DNA of 64,000 bases, taken from positions 1 to 64,000 of the forward strand of contig JAQUIT010000017.1 in NCBI GenBank assembly GCA_028681335.1, given 5' to 3'. How positions within the stretch are numbered: position 1 is the first letter of the stretch; each line of letters starts with the position of its first letter. The notes below the pieces were generated by a model. It ran no database searches. It was given only the letters and a program-made list of their open reading frames with translations, and was not told where the DNA came from. Shown here piece by piece: positions 54,323-61,878 of the stretch. The translations under genes and the position numbers were made by a program. Origin of the DNA: Desulfuromonadaceae bacterium (lineage in GTDB: Bacteria; Desulfobacterota; Desulfuromonadia; Geobacterales; Pseudopelobacteraceae).

Positions 54323-55282
54323 CTACCTCCTGTTTCTTAGATTCACCAATGAAGATAACTGCCTTATTTTTGGTATGTCACCTGACATCCCCCGAGTTGT
54401 CGCCGTCTCACCCCAAATAGTAACGATGACAGATTTTATCAATGTCCGATCTGTTGGGGCAGCAGTCACACTGTTATCATCAAGAACATAGCGCAACTGG
54501 AAATCAGCAATGTTTTGAGCAACAATGACAGCAGGATCACCATTGGCCGTACGTGCCAGACAAAACTGATTGGCCGGACATCCGGCTACACCATTATTAA
54601 CCACTGCATACTGCACTGTGTTGGGGTATGGAGTAAGCCCGGCACCAGCAGGTAAGTTGTTAATTTTGGCAAGAACATCTCCAACTTTGACATCTTCTAC
54701 CACGTTATTGGTAAATGTGATGCTGCTCGCAGTAGTCGCACTAACCACATAAGTGGCAGCATTCAGGCGGGAGGTATCAAACGGCCGTATAATTGAGACA
54801 AGATCGCCAGCTATAAACAGCGCTGCATCTGCTGCCTGTTGTGCGCCTATTGCAGGAATTACTAATAATGTTGCAACATCCATAGCGTCGGCACTCACCC
54901 GTGCATACACACCGCTGGCGGAGATCATGCTCATGGTAACGGTGTCCGAACCAGGGCTTTCAGCACCCAAACCGGGATCAGGGCCTGGTATCAGATCTGC
55001 CGTAGGATCTTTCGGTCCGGTATTATCTGTAGTCGCCATAATGGGCGTTGTTGAGATCGCATTCACCAACATACCGGCCATGCGCAGATCTTTTGTAACA
55101 GCGTCCATGGCAATGCGCAGATTTTGTTGCACCTCAACAGTCTCGTCAGACGTGTAAGCAGTCCGCTGATGGGTAATAAAGAGAGTATATACGGCACCCA
55201 TGACAATACCAAGCATGGCAATTACCACTAATATTTCCACTAGGCTAAAACCGTTTTTATTTTTCAGAAGTGACCTCATCAT
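54323..55282 (-). CDS. pilW: Minor pilin PilW
   Basis: A pseudopilin of 319 residues: KNGFSLVEILVVIAMLGIVMG is a type III prepilin signal cleaved after Gly, then a long globular domain of beta-rich text with AQNIADFQLRYVLDDNSV, a common PilW-like region. PilW helps initiate fibre assembly with PilV, PilX and PilY1. The start overlaps the pilV stop by four bases. Confidence 0.88.
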   Translation of the reverse strand: MMRSLLKNKNGFSLVEILVVIAMLGIVMGAVYTLFITHQRTAYTSDETVEVQQNLRIAMDAVTKDLRMAGMLVNAISTTPIMATTDNTGPKDPTADLIPGPDPGLGAESPGSDTVTMSMISASGVYARVSADAMDVATLLVIPAIGAQQAADAALFIAGDLVSIIRPFDTSRLNAATYVVSATTASSITFTNNVVEDVKVGDVLAKINNLPAGAGLTPYPNTVQYAVVNNGVAGCPANQFCLARTANGDPAVIVAQNIADFQLRYVLDDNSVTAAPTDRTLIKSVIVTIWGETATTRGMSGDIPKIRQLSSLVNLRNRR

Positions 55283-55752
55283 ACGATCCTCTTAAAACTT
55301 GTTGTGCCTACAAGAAGCCTTCTTCCCGCCACATTTCCACAACGAGCATCTGCGTCTGCTCCTGTTTCGTCCAAACAGACGTTTACAGTGTTTACCGCAG
55401 TGTTTGCATCCCAATTCAACGTGGTAGTGTAAAATACTCTAAAAGTGCCCGAATCAGGGAATGTAAGTGTAGTTTGATTCCTTGATTCCGCAAGACGCGG
55501 ATCAGTCAAAAAATCGACAGCAACATTCACTGCAGTTGTAGAACCGACAGGATCAGCGAGGTTTCTTGACTGAATATCATTCGTCACCTCTTGAGCAATA
55601 TTGGTGGCGACAGTGAGCTTCTGCGCAATTGTATTTGATCTTAGTGCCACAATCTGCATCTGAACCACAGCCAGAATCCCGATACTCATAAGAGTAAGTG
55701 CCACAAGGAGCTCAACCAGAGTAAAACCTTTTTTGTTTAAATGGCGGTTCAT
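55279..55752 (-). CDS. pilV: Minor pilin PilV
   Basis: Prepilin-like protein of 157 residues: NKKGFTLVELLVALTLMSIGILAVVQMQ gives the cleavage site and transmembrane helix, with GILAVVQMQ characteristic of PilV. The globular domain has two cysteines near the C-terminus. First pilin gene of the operon pilV-pilW-pilX-unknown-pilY1-fimT; 140 bases after the zinc-ribbon protein gene. Confidence 0.88.
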   Translation of the reverse strand: MNRHLNKKGFTLVELLVALTLMSIGILAVVQMQIVALRSNTIAQKLTVATNIAQEVTNDIQSRNLADPVGSTTAVNVAVDFLTDPRLAESRNQTTLTFPDSGTFRVFYTTTLNWDANTAVNTVNVCLDETGADADARCGNVAGRRLLVGTTSFKRIV

Positions 55753-55892
55753 ACGTTACCTGCCCTGATATTTTTTTTGATTTATCCTATAGGTGATTGA
55801 AATGAAAGTTCTGCTTTTGACATTACATACATTTTTAAATGCCTTGCTTTCCTGGAGCCAGGTGGCCTGTGGTAAAAAGATCTTTACTGTTC

Positions 55893-56441
55893 TCACATCA
55901 TTAATCCCAGCGACCTGAAGAAGCCGGGATTCAACATTATTACGGTACCTACGCCCACCAATACAAGGACAACAACCGCTACAATAACATTTCTGGTTGA
56001 AAACAGATTTGCCATCAACTGTTCCATCGGCGTCAATATCTTCCCACGACAGTAGATACACACTTTCAGCTTAGGAGAAATCAGTTTTTTGCAATACGGG
56101 CAGTTAATCAGCTTCTCCTTCACAACCGGTTGCTGCTGCTGTTTTTGCCTACGCTCCGCTAGTTTTTCAGCCTTCAGTCCTTTATATTTTTCATATTCAC
56201 GGGCGTAATCTTTGTAGATCAGCGACCCGGTTATGGTTGTGAACAGCTCTTCGAGCTGTCTAAGATTTTCAGATGCAGTACCGCGCTCAGACGGATCTGA
56301 CGAAGTCATGGCTTTGCCGTACTCGTCCTTAAGTTTCCGGTAGGTTTTCTCCACCTGCTCGGGATTGTCACTAAACGAAAGCCCCATCGCTTTGTAGCAA
56401 AGTTCTATATCGGACAACTCTTTTTCTGAAACATCACTCAT
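55893..56441 (-). CDS. Protein with degenerate J-like helical domain, zinc ribbon and C-terminal membrane anchor
   Basis: A 182-residue protein (start ATG 56441, AAGGGG upstream). Residues about 10-85 form helices resembling a J-domain: CYKAMGLSFSDNPEQVEKTYRKLKDEYG, then ENLRQLEELFTTITGSLIYKDYAREYEKY, but the HPD tripeptide that activates Hsp70 is absent. A basic linker leads to a zinc ribbon (CPYCKK and CIYCRGK) and a single transmembrane helix near the C-terminus (NVIVAVVVLVLVGVGTVIML), so most of it is probably cytoplasmic. First gene after the sigma-54 promoter and before pilV. I do not know a named family; the architecture is read from the sequence. Confidence 0.7.
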   Translation of the reverse strand: MSDVSEKELSDIELCYKAMGLSFSDNPEQVEKTYRKLKDEYGKAMTSSDPSERGTASENLRQLEELFTTITGSLIYKDYAREYEKYKGLKAEKLAERRQKQQQQPVVKEKLINCPYCKKLISPKLKVCIYCRGKILTPMEQLMANLFSTRNVIVAVVVLVLVGVGTVIMLNPGFFRSLGLMM

Positions 56442-56520
56442 GCATTTTTCCCCTTCGCATACCAATTGCATCTCAAAATATCTGCTATTACATCTAATGT
56501 CGTAACTGCGCTAAATACAC

Positions 56521-56536
56521 AGCAAATTTAGTGCCA
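56521..56536 (-). promoter_or_regulatory. Consensus sigma-54 (-24/-12) promoter of the minor-pilin operon
   Basis: Minus strand TGGCACTAAATTTGCT: TGGCAC at -24, five bases, TTGCT at -12, with the diagnostic GG and GC ten bases apart. Matches the RpoN consensus TGGCAC-N5-TTGC(A/T) in full. Predicted start near 56510, 70 bases before the zinc-ribbon gene. The PilS-PilR pair encoded at 58.2-61.1 kb is the obvious activator candidate. Confidence 0.8.
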
Positions 56537-56627
56537 CAAGCCTACAGATCCTATACGGCTGTAATATCAACTGTTTTACTCTGGATTTTAACCGCTATGC
56601 AATTTATACATAAAACTCGGCATAGAG

Positions 56628-56668
56628 AAGGCCCCTTACTATGCAATATTTTCATAGCAAGGGGCCTT
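56628..56668 (-). terminator. Large inverted repeat after the pilin-like gene, possible terminator
   Basis: AAGGCCCCTTACTATG (56628-56643) and CATAGCAAGGGGCCTT (56653-56668): 15 of 16 positions pair around a 9-base loop. There is no good T-run on either strand, so it is either a weak intrinsic terminator or a stabilising 3' hairpin for the upstream pilin message. Located between the pilin-like gene and the sigma-54 promoter, as a boundary would be. Confidence 0.5.
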
Positions 56669-56757
56669 GTTAGTCATTCGGGTTTCAGCGACTCAAATAC
56701 GACTTAACAGCGAACTCAGCAAACAACACCCAGTAATAACTGAAAACAATGTACCAA

Positions 56758-57324
56758 TTACAACAGTTCCCACACTCCATTTGTACATCGACGTAAAACA
56801 TACCCGACAGCAGACGAATTTGCCGTAAGAGCCATGGAGTTTCCTTGATTATTTACCATATACACAGTGCCGGCATTACTCGTCATATCATTGTTACAAA
56901 CCATAGAATTATTGACCTGAAAGGTTACACCATCATCCGACACGGCCAGCCCCGGCACCGGCCCACAGGTACCATAACCGAAACGGAGGCCACCACCTTT
57001 ACCAGACACACTGAATGAGCGGAGCACCCGATCATCGGAGGTATTCCAGCGCCCATCAACACCCCGGCCTGAAACCAGTGAGACAGAACTATTAACAGTA
57101 TTGAACGCTATCGCACATGGCTGATCAGATAATAATGCCAAGGCTTTTGCCTCTTTGACAGCCTGACAGATGTCGCACATGGTTATCTTTAGTACACTGT
57201 TGTCATAATAGGTGGCAACTACCGGAGTCGCTACTGCCCCAAGGCATGCTACAACAGCTATCACAATGACAAGTTCAACCAGCGTAAAGCCTCCAGCTTT
57301 ACTTCTACTGCATTTCTGCATCAT
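56758..57324 (-). CDS. Type IV prepilin-like protein (FimT/GspH type)
   Basis: A 188-residue pseudopilin beginning with a short basic leader and the cleavage motif GGFTLVELVIVIAVVACLGAV, glutamate at +5. The globular part holds several cysteines (CDICQAVK, PCAIAFN, TCGPVPG, MVCNNDM, RRCTNG), more than the other pilins here, suggesting disulfides; this fits the adjacent disulfide-isomerase-like gene. It lies 85 bases after the DsbC-type gene and before the large hairpin, apart from the sigma-54 operon. Two ATG codons begin the frame. Confidence 0.85.
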   Translation of the reverse strand: MMQKCSRSKAGGFTLVELVIVIAVVACLGAVATPVVATYYDNSVLKITMCDICQAVKEAKALALLSDQPCAIAFNTVNSSVSLVSGRGVDGRWNTSDDRVLRSFSVSGKGGGLRFGYGTCGPVPGLAVSDDGVTFQVNNSMVCNNDMTSNAGTVYMVNNQGNSMALTANSSAVGYVLRRCTNGVWELL

Positions 57325-57409
57325 AAGGGACCACCCTCAAGAACTGCATTAACTGCAAAAGCTGTTGACACCGTACCGTTTTATCCAGGAAGAATTATCT
57401 TAGATATCT

Positions 57410-58195
57410 CTACTTACCTTCCAGCATTTTTTTCATCGTTTCCGCATCGCGCATTCCTACCTGAATAGTTCCATCAGGCAGCACCATAGTCGGGGTACCA
57501 GAAATACCGTTGTCAGCGGCAAATTTCGCAATCTCATCAATAGACTTTTTGCTGGTTTCCTTGATCGGCTTGGGAATTTCTTTGCCCTCAAAAGCCCTGT
57601 TCAGCAGGTCGAGACTTTTCGATTCAAGCACGGCTCTGGACTTGTCATATGCACCGGGATGCATAGGCAGCGGAAAAAGCATGATATGGATTGCGACATC
57701 AGGGGCTATCTTTACCAGTTTTTTTAGTTCGGCATGGCCTGTTCGACAGAAGGGACATTCAGGATCCGTAAAAATATACAGTTTTTTTGTGCCTTTTGGG
57801 TTACCCATAATCACGGCATTTGCTACAGGTATAGTTTTAACATCGACAGGCTTCTGCGGCTTTGGCTGTGGCAATTCATCTTTGTGGGCAATAACCTGTT
57901 CGAGAGTTCCCAGTTCAAATACGGCACCCTGAATGAGGTGTTTCTTACCATAATCCATGTAGAGGACGCCCTTGCGCCCATCTCTCTCGATCAGCATTTC
58001 GTATAATCCCCTTGCCGGTGATTGCCGTACGGAAGTGACTGTTCCACCAATTTTTTTTATAATCCCTGTTGCTTCCTGCGGGGTCATGGTGTGACAGGAA
58101 GCACACTCACCTCCGCACCCCTCCTTGGCCATTGCATAAGAAGATGAAGCGGTAATAATAGTAAGCATTGCAGCAATAAAAAGTTTTTTCAGCAT
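57410..58195 (-). CDS. DsbC-like periplasmic thiol-disulfide protein with an N-terminal CxxCH motif
   Basis: A 261-residue exported protein. Signal peptide about 1-23, then a CASCH motif (Cys31, Cys34, His35), then a DsbC-like dimerisation region and a thioredoxin-fold catalytic domain with TDPECPFCRTGH (CPFC active site) and the cis-proline loop GTPTMVLPDGT. DsbC-type proteins isomerise wrong disulfides in the periplasm. The CxxCH could bind haem c or be a further redox cysteine pair. ATG 58195 has AAAGGA upstream; a longer TTG start exists. It lies after pilR and next to a cysteine-rich pilin. Confidence 0.85.
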   Translation of the reverse strand: MLKKLFIAAMLTIITASSSYAMAKEGCGGECASCHTMTPQEATGIIKKIGGTVTSVRQSPARGLYEMLIERDGRKGVLYMDYGKKHLIQGAVFELGTLEQVIAHKDELPQPKPQKPVDVKTIPVANAVIMGNPKGTKKLYIFTDPECPFCRTGHAELKKLVKIAPDVAIHIMLFPLPMHPGAYDKSRAVLESKSLDLLNRAFEGKEIPKPIKETSKKSIDEIAKFAADNGISGTPTMVLPDGTIQVGMRDAETMKKMLEGK

Positions 58196-58223
58196 GTGTG
58201 TTCCTTTCAAAATTAGTTTTGTG

Positions 58224-59594
58224 TCACATTATCCCATATTCCTTGATTTTGTAAAGCAGTGAACGATGGCTTATTTCAAGTATTTTTGCAGCTTGTGTGC
58301 GATTACCACCTGTTTTAACAAGCGCCTTCCTAATCAATTCGCGCTCAAGCATATCTTCGGCTTTTTTAATAGAGAGATTTTCATAAGCGATGGATTCTTC
58401 AAAACGTCCGTCTTCCGAGAGACAAATAGCAGAAGGAAGACAAGCTGAGGTAACACTGCCATCGTCACAAAGTATGCAGGCGCGCTCGATGGCATTTTCA
58501 AGCTCGCGCACATTGCCCGGCCAGCTGTGTGCCATCAAACTGCGCATTGCATCCGGTTCAATACGCCACAACAGACTATCATTTCCACTTCCATGGCGCC
58601 TCAGAAAATGTTCTGCCAGCAATGGTATATCTTCGACACGTTCGCGTAGCGGCGGCAACTGCAGGCAAAATACGTTCAACCTGAAATATAGATCCTCTCG
58701 AAAATTGCCACGTTCCACATCAGCGGACAAATTACGCGATGTAGCCGAAATGACTCTGACGTCTATTTTTTTAGGAGCAGAGGCGCCTACCCTTTTAATC
58801 TCCCCTTCCTGGAGTACCCGCAGTAATTTTACCTGTAGAGCGAGCGGCATCTCACCAATTTCATCCAAAAACAGGGTGCCGCCATCGGCCTGTTCAAAAA
58901 GTCCGGTTTTGTCACTGGACGCGTCGGTAAAAGCCCCCCTGACGTGCCCAAACAATTCACTTTCAAGCAGGTTCTCCGGAATAGCACCGCAATTTACCGC
59001 CACAAAAGGTTTTTGTGCACGTCTGCCGTTATAATGAACGGCAGACGCAACGAGCTCTTTACCGGTACCTGACTCACCCAGCACAAGTATGGTCGTCTTC
59101 AGGTCTGCAACCTTACGTATCTGGCTAAAGATATCCTGCATCCGGGAGTTACGACTAAGAATTCCGCCATAGGAGAAATGGCCTGCGGCAACTTCCCGCA
59201 ACTGGCTGTTCTCGGTTTTCAAGCGCTCACGCTCTTCTGCTTTTTTGAGTACCATTATGATTTCATCTTTTTTAAACGGCTTCGAGATAAAATCATAGGC
59301 CCCCAGTTTCATGCACTCTACCGCCACTTCTACCGTACCATAGGCCGACATCATAATGATCGGGGCGGTGACACACTCCTCCAGCGCCCGCACCAAAAAT
59401 GTTTTACCGTCAATTTCCGGCATCCTTATGTCACAGAGGATGTAATCATAGACATTCGCCAGAAGGCACTTCAGCCCTTCATCACCATTAGCAGCCGAGT
59501 CGACACGGTAGCCCTGCCGAGTCAGCATAACAGACAACATATGGCGCATGTTTTCTTCGTCGTCTATGATCAGGATATGCTGATTGATGCTCAT
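58224..59594 (-). CDS. pilR: Type IV pilus response regulator PilR (sigma-54-dependent)
   Basis: Three-domain NtrC-type activator, 456 residues: receiver with IIDDEE and Asp55 (ILCDIRMPEIDG), AAA+ with GESGTGKE and sigma-54 loop GAFTDA (Asp where GAFTGA is usual), GGTLFLDEIGEMPLAL, and a Fis-type helix-turn-helix (GGNRTQAAKILEISHRSLLYKIKEYGI). PilS phosphorylates it; RpoN-dependent pilus promoters are the expected targets. The start overlaps the pilS stop by four bases. Symbol chosen from context (pilD-pilS-pilR). Confidence 0.9.
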   Translation of the reverse strand: MSINQHILIIDDEENMRHMLSVMLTRQGYRVDSAANGDEGLKCLLANVYDYILCDIRMPEIDGKTFLVRALEECVTAPIIMMSAYGTVEVAVECMKLGAYDFISKPFKKDEIIMVLKKAEERERLKTENSQLREVAAGHFSYGGILSRNSRMQDIFSQIRKVADLKTTILVLGESGTGKELVASAVHYNGRRAQKPFVAVNCGAIPENLLESELFGHVRGAFTDASSDKTGLFEQADGGTLFLDEIGEMPLALQVKLLRVLQEGEIKRVGASAPKKIDVRVISATSRNLSADVERGNFREDLYFRLNVFCLQLPPLRERVEDIPLLAEHFLRRHGSGNDSLLWRIEPDAMRSLMAHSWPGNVRELENAIERACILCDDGSVTSACLPSAICLSEDGRFEESIAYENLSIKKAEDMLERELIRKALVKTGGNRTQAAKILEISHRSLLYKIKEYGIM

Positions 59595-61087
59595 CTTTCC
59601 ACCCCCTGGCCCGCTCGTGCCAGTGGCAGCCTGACGCTGAAGCAACTCCCTCTACCAACTGTACTTGTAACCAAGATGCGCCCGCCAAATCCTTCAACAA
59701 TCCGTGAGGAGATGGCCAACCCCAGTCCGGTTCCCTTGCCGGGCGGCTTGGTGGTAAAAAACGGGTCAAAGATATGTTTCATATCTTCATCGGCGATGCC
59801 GCTACCGCTATCGACAACATCCAAGCAAATATGGGCGCCCTCTCGCAAGATTCTGATAGTTACTGTCCCACCGGACGGAGTGGCATCACGGCTGTTCAGA
59901 AGCAGATTTATTACTACTTGCTGGAGCTGGTGCTGATCGCATCTGGCAAGCAATGGAGATTGACCTACTTCTGTAATAAGATTCAATTCCTTGAAGAGCC
60001 CCTGCTGCGTCATAAGGTCGACAGTTGAGAGCACAACTTCGCGTACATCGGCATTTTCTCCGCCGGGCGCCCGCGGACGGGAAAAATCAAGCAGGCCACG
60101 CACAATACGGTCGATCCGAGAACAATCTTCAGTTATGCGCCTTGAATAATCCTGGATGGAGGAGTTATCAGGTAGCTCACCGGCAGAGAGCTCTGCATAC
60201 CCCATTATTGCTGCAAGTGGCGTCCCTATTTCATGAGCCATGCCCGCCGCCAGCAGACCGATGGAAGCCATTTTTTCTGTACGGAGCGTTTCCTCACGCG
60301 CCTGACGCAAGTCAGAGTTAGCTTTTTCAAGTGCAGCCATCTGCTCTGAAACCAAGCCATCCTTGGCCTGCAGAGCAGATGCCATTTTGTTGAAAGCAGC
60401 GGACAGTTGTGCAAGCTCGGCACTGCCGGACACTTTCAAACGCTGGCCGTACTGGCCACCGGTAATTTTTTCCGTTGCGCTCAGTAAACGGTTAATAGGG
60501 TTGACAACAATCCGCGCAAGAACAAAAGAACCTAAACCGAGCAACAAAATAAAATCCAGTACAAAATACGCCATCAACATCTCGCGGGATCGATTCAATC
60601 GTGCTTTTTCGGGAGCCAGCGAGAACAGGAGTCCAGCTTTACCGACAATCTTGCCGTCACGCAGGACGGTGATGAGATGAACTATGCCGTTGCCGTCCGA
60701 GCGGAGATAACTCCCTTCCGCTGTTTTAGGAAGGCCCTGAAAAGGAGAATAGAGGTCACAATCTTCACGACCGGCGCTAAATATCGCTTTGCCATTTGTG
60801 TCCAGCAACGTCAAACGGCTAAAGGCAGACTCTTCTGAAAGTTTCTGAATATATTGAGCAGCTTGTGAGTCAGGAGGTATAAAACCATCAGGATAGGTCG
60901 GAATTGAATCAGGGAGCAGACTAATAAAGGCCTTAAGCAGCGTGCGGGCATGTTCCCCTTTTTGAGCATACAAATCATTGGCGGCAGTTTTGAAGGTTAA
61001 TATGCTGAACAGCAGCCAGGTCAATATCAGTAGTAATCCCAGAGAGGCAAGTATTGAAATAGTCAGGCTGGGACGGTAATTGGCCAT
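59591..61087 (-). CDS. pilS: Type IV pilus sensor histidine kinase PilS
   Basis: Inner-membrane sensor kinase of 498 residues: TM1 about 8-30, periplasmic sensor about 35-170, TM2 about 172-193, HAMP (RIVVNPINRLLSATEKITGGQYG), HisKA with His285 in AGMAHEIGTPLAAIMGY, and HATPase with DQHQLQQVVINLLLNSRDA, DSGSGIADEDMKHIFDPF and GKGTGLGLAIS. Unlike the six-helix P. aeruginosa PilS it has two TM segments and a periplasmic domain. Start ATG 61087 has AGGGG seven bases upstream; the longer frame lies inside pilD. Confidence 0.88.
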   Translation of the reverse strand: MANYRPSLTISILASLGLLLILTWLLFSILTFKTAANDLYAQKGEHARTLLKAFISLLPDSIPTYPDGFIPPDSQAAQYIQKLSEESAFSRLTLLDTNGKAIFSAGREDCDLYSPFQGLPKTAEGSYLRSDGNGIVHLITVLRDGKIVGKAGLLFSLAPEKARLNRSREMLMAYFVLDFILLLGLGSFVLARIVVNPINRLLSATEKITGGQYGQRLKVSGSAELAQLSAAFNKMASALQAKDGLVSEQMAALEKANSDLRQAREETLRTEKMASIGLLAAGMAHEIGTPLAAIMGYAELSAGELPDNSSIQDYSRRITEDCSRIDRIVRGLLDFSRPRAPGGENADVREVVLSTVDLMTQQGLFKELNLITEVGQSPLLARCDQHQLQQVVINLLLNSRDATPSGGTVTIRILREGAHICLDVVDSGSGIADEDMKHIFDPFFTTKPPGKGTGLGLAISSRIVEGFGGRILVTSTVGRGSCFSVRLPLARAGQGVER

Positions 61088-61089
61088 GG

Positions 61090-61878
61090 CTACCCCTGAT
61101 AAAAACCGCTTAACCCGAGATACCAGCGTATGAGCGCTTTGCCGTAGAAAAGATACAGCACCGCTCCTAACGCTAGGTAGGGGCCAAACGGAATCGCCAG
61201 TTTGGAATCCTTTTTCTGTAATAACATTATGGAAACACCAACGACTGAGCCGATCAATGAGCTGGCAAATATTATAAATGGTACCGCTTTCCACCCCAGA
61301 AAGGCGCCCATCATGGCCAACAGCTTGATGTCACCACCGCCCATACCCTCTTTGCCGGTCAAGCGTTGATACGAATAGGCCACAAGGAGCAGGCTCCCAC
61401 CACCCAGCAGAATGCCAAGCAAAGAGTTCAGCCAACCATGCCCCTGCAGGAAGAATGACAAGGCAAATCCAACGACAATCCCGGGTAGCGATATCTCATC
61501 AGGAATAATCTGGTGTTCGATGTCTATGAAGGTGATCACCACCAGTGCAGAGCAAAACAAGAACAGCGTCGCAAACAACAAAGTCGGCCCGAAACGGAAG
61601 AAAAGAAGCATGGTTAGAATACCGTTGAGCAGCTCAACCAAAGGGTATTGGATGGAAATACCGGTACCACACCCGCGGCATTTCCCCCTAAGTAGCAGGT
61701 AACTTAACAGCGGAATATTGTCATACCAGCGAATCTGATAGGAGCAGACCGGGCAATGTGAGGGAGGAGAAACTATTGATTCATCTTTCGGCAAGCGGCA
61801 GATGCAGACGTTCAGAAAGGAGCCGACAAGCGTGCCGAATATGAAAGCTAAAACGAGATAGATCAAGTCAGGTGTCAT
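61090..61878 (-). CDS. pilD: Prepilin leader peptidase/N-methyltransferase PilD
   Basis: Bifunctional membrane enzyme (A24 family) that cleaves prepilins after Gly and methylates the new N-terminus. 262 residues, about eight TM segments. Seen: GTLVGSFLNVCICRLP, the cytoplasmic zinc-like cysteines CPVCSYQIRWYDNIPLLSYLLLRGKC then RGCG, and the two catalytic aspartates in FIDIEHQIIPDEISLPG and GGGDIKLLAMMGAFLGW. Its ATG overlaps the ptsI stop by one base (TAATG), giving the run ptsH-ptsI-pilD-pilS-pilR. It processes all pilins in this window. Confidence 0.95.
   Translation of the reverse strand: MTPDLIYLVLAFIFGTLVGSFLNVCICRLPKDESIVSPPSHCPVCSYQIRWYDNIPLLSYLLLRGKCRGCGTGISIQYPLVELLNGILTMLLFFRFGPTLLFATLFLFCSALVVITFIDIEHQIIPDEISLPGIVVGFALSFFLQGHGWLNSLLGILLGGGSLLLVAYSYQRLTGKEGMGGGDIKLLAMMGAFLGWKAVPFIIFASSLIGSVVGVSIMLLQKKDSKLAIPFGPYLALGAVLYLFYGKALIRWYLGLSGFYQG

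Larger units (their letters stand above)
56442..56757 (-). other. Intergenic region of the minor-pilin operon promoter
   Basis: 316 bases between the upstream pilin-like gene and the zinc-ribbon gene. It contains the sigma-54 promoter (56521-56536), the large inverted repeat (56628-56668) and no visible open frame. Space upstream of the promoter is sufficient for an activator site, which I could not define. Confidence 0.6.

Noticed and set aside
55845-55860. A weak sigma-54-like sequence TGGCTC-N5-AAGCA upstream of pilV
   Set aside because: The GG/GC spacing is correct but the -12 half is poor, and it lies inside an operon already served by a perfect -24/-12 promoter at 56521-56536.
55756-56061. 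Minus-strand frame overlapping the zinc-ribbon gene
   Set aside because: Low-complexity, Cys-rich artefact in another frame of a gene with clear domain structure.
61088-61294. N-terminal extension of PilS
   Set aside because: Lies inside pilD on the same strand in another frame; the ATG at 61087 has AGGGG upstream and the protein then begins at its first membrane helix.
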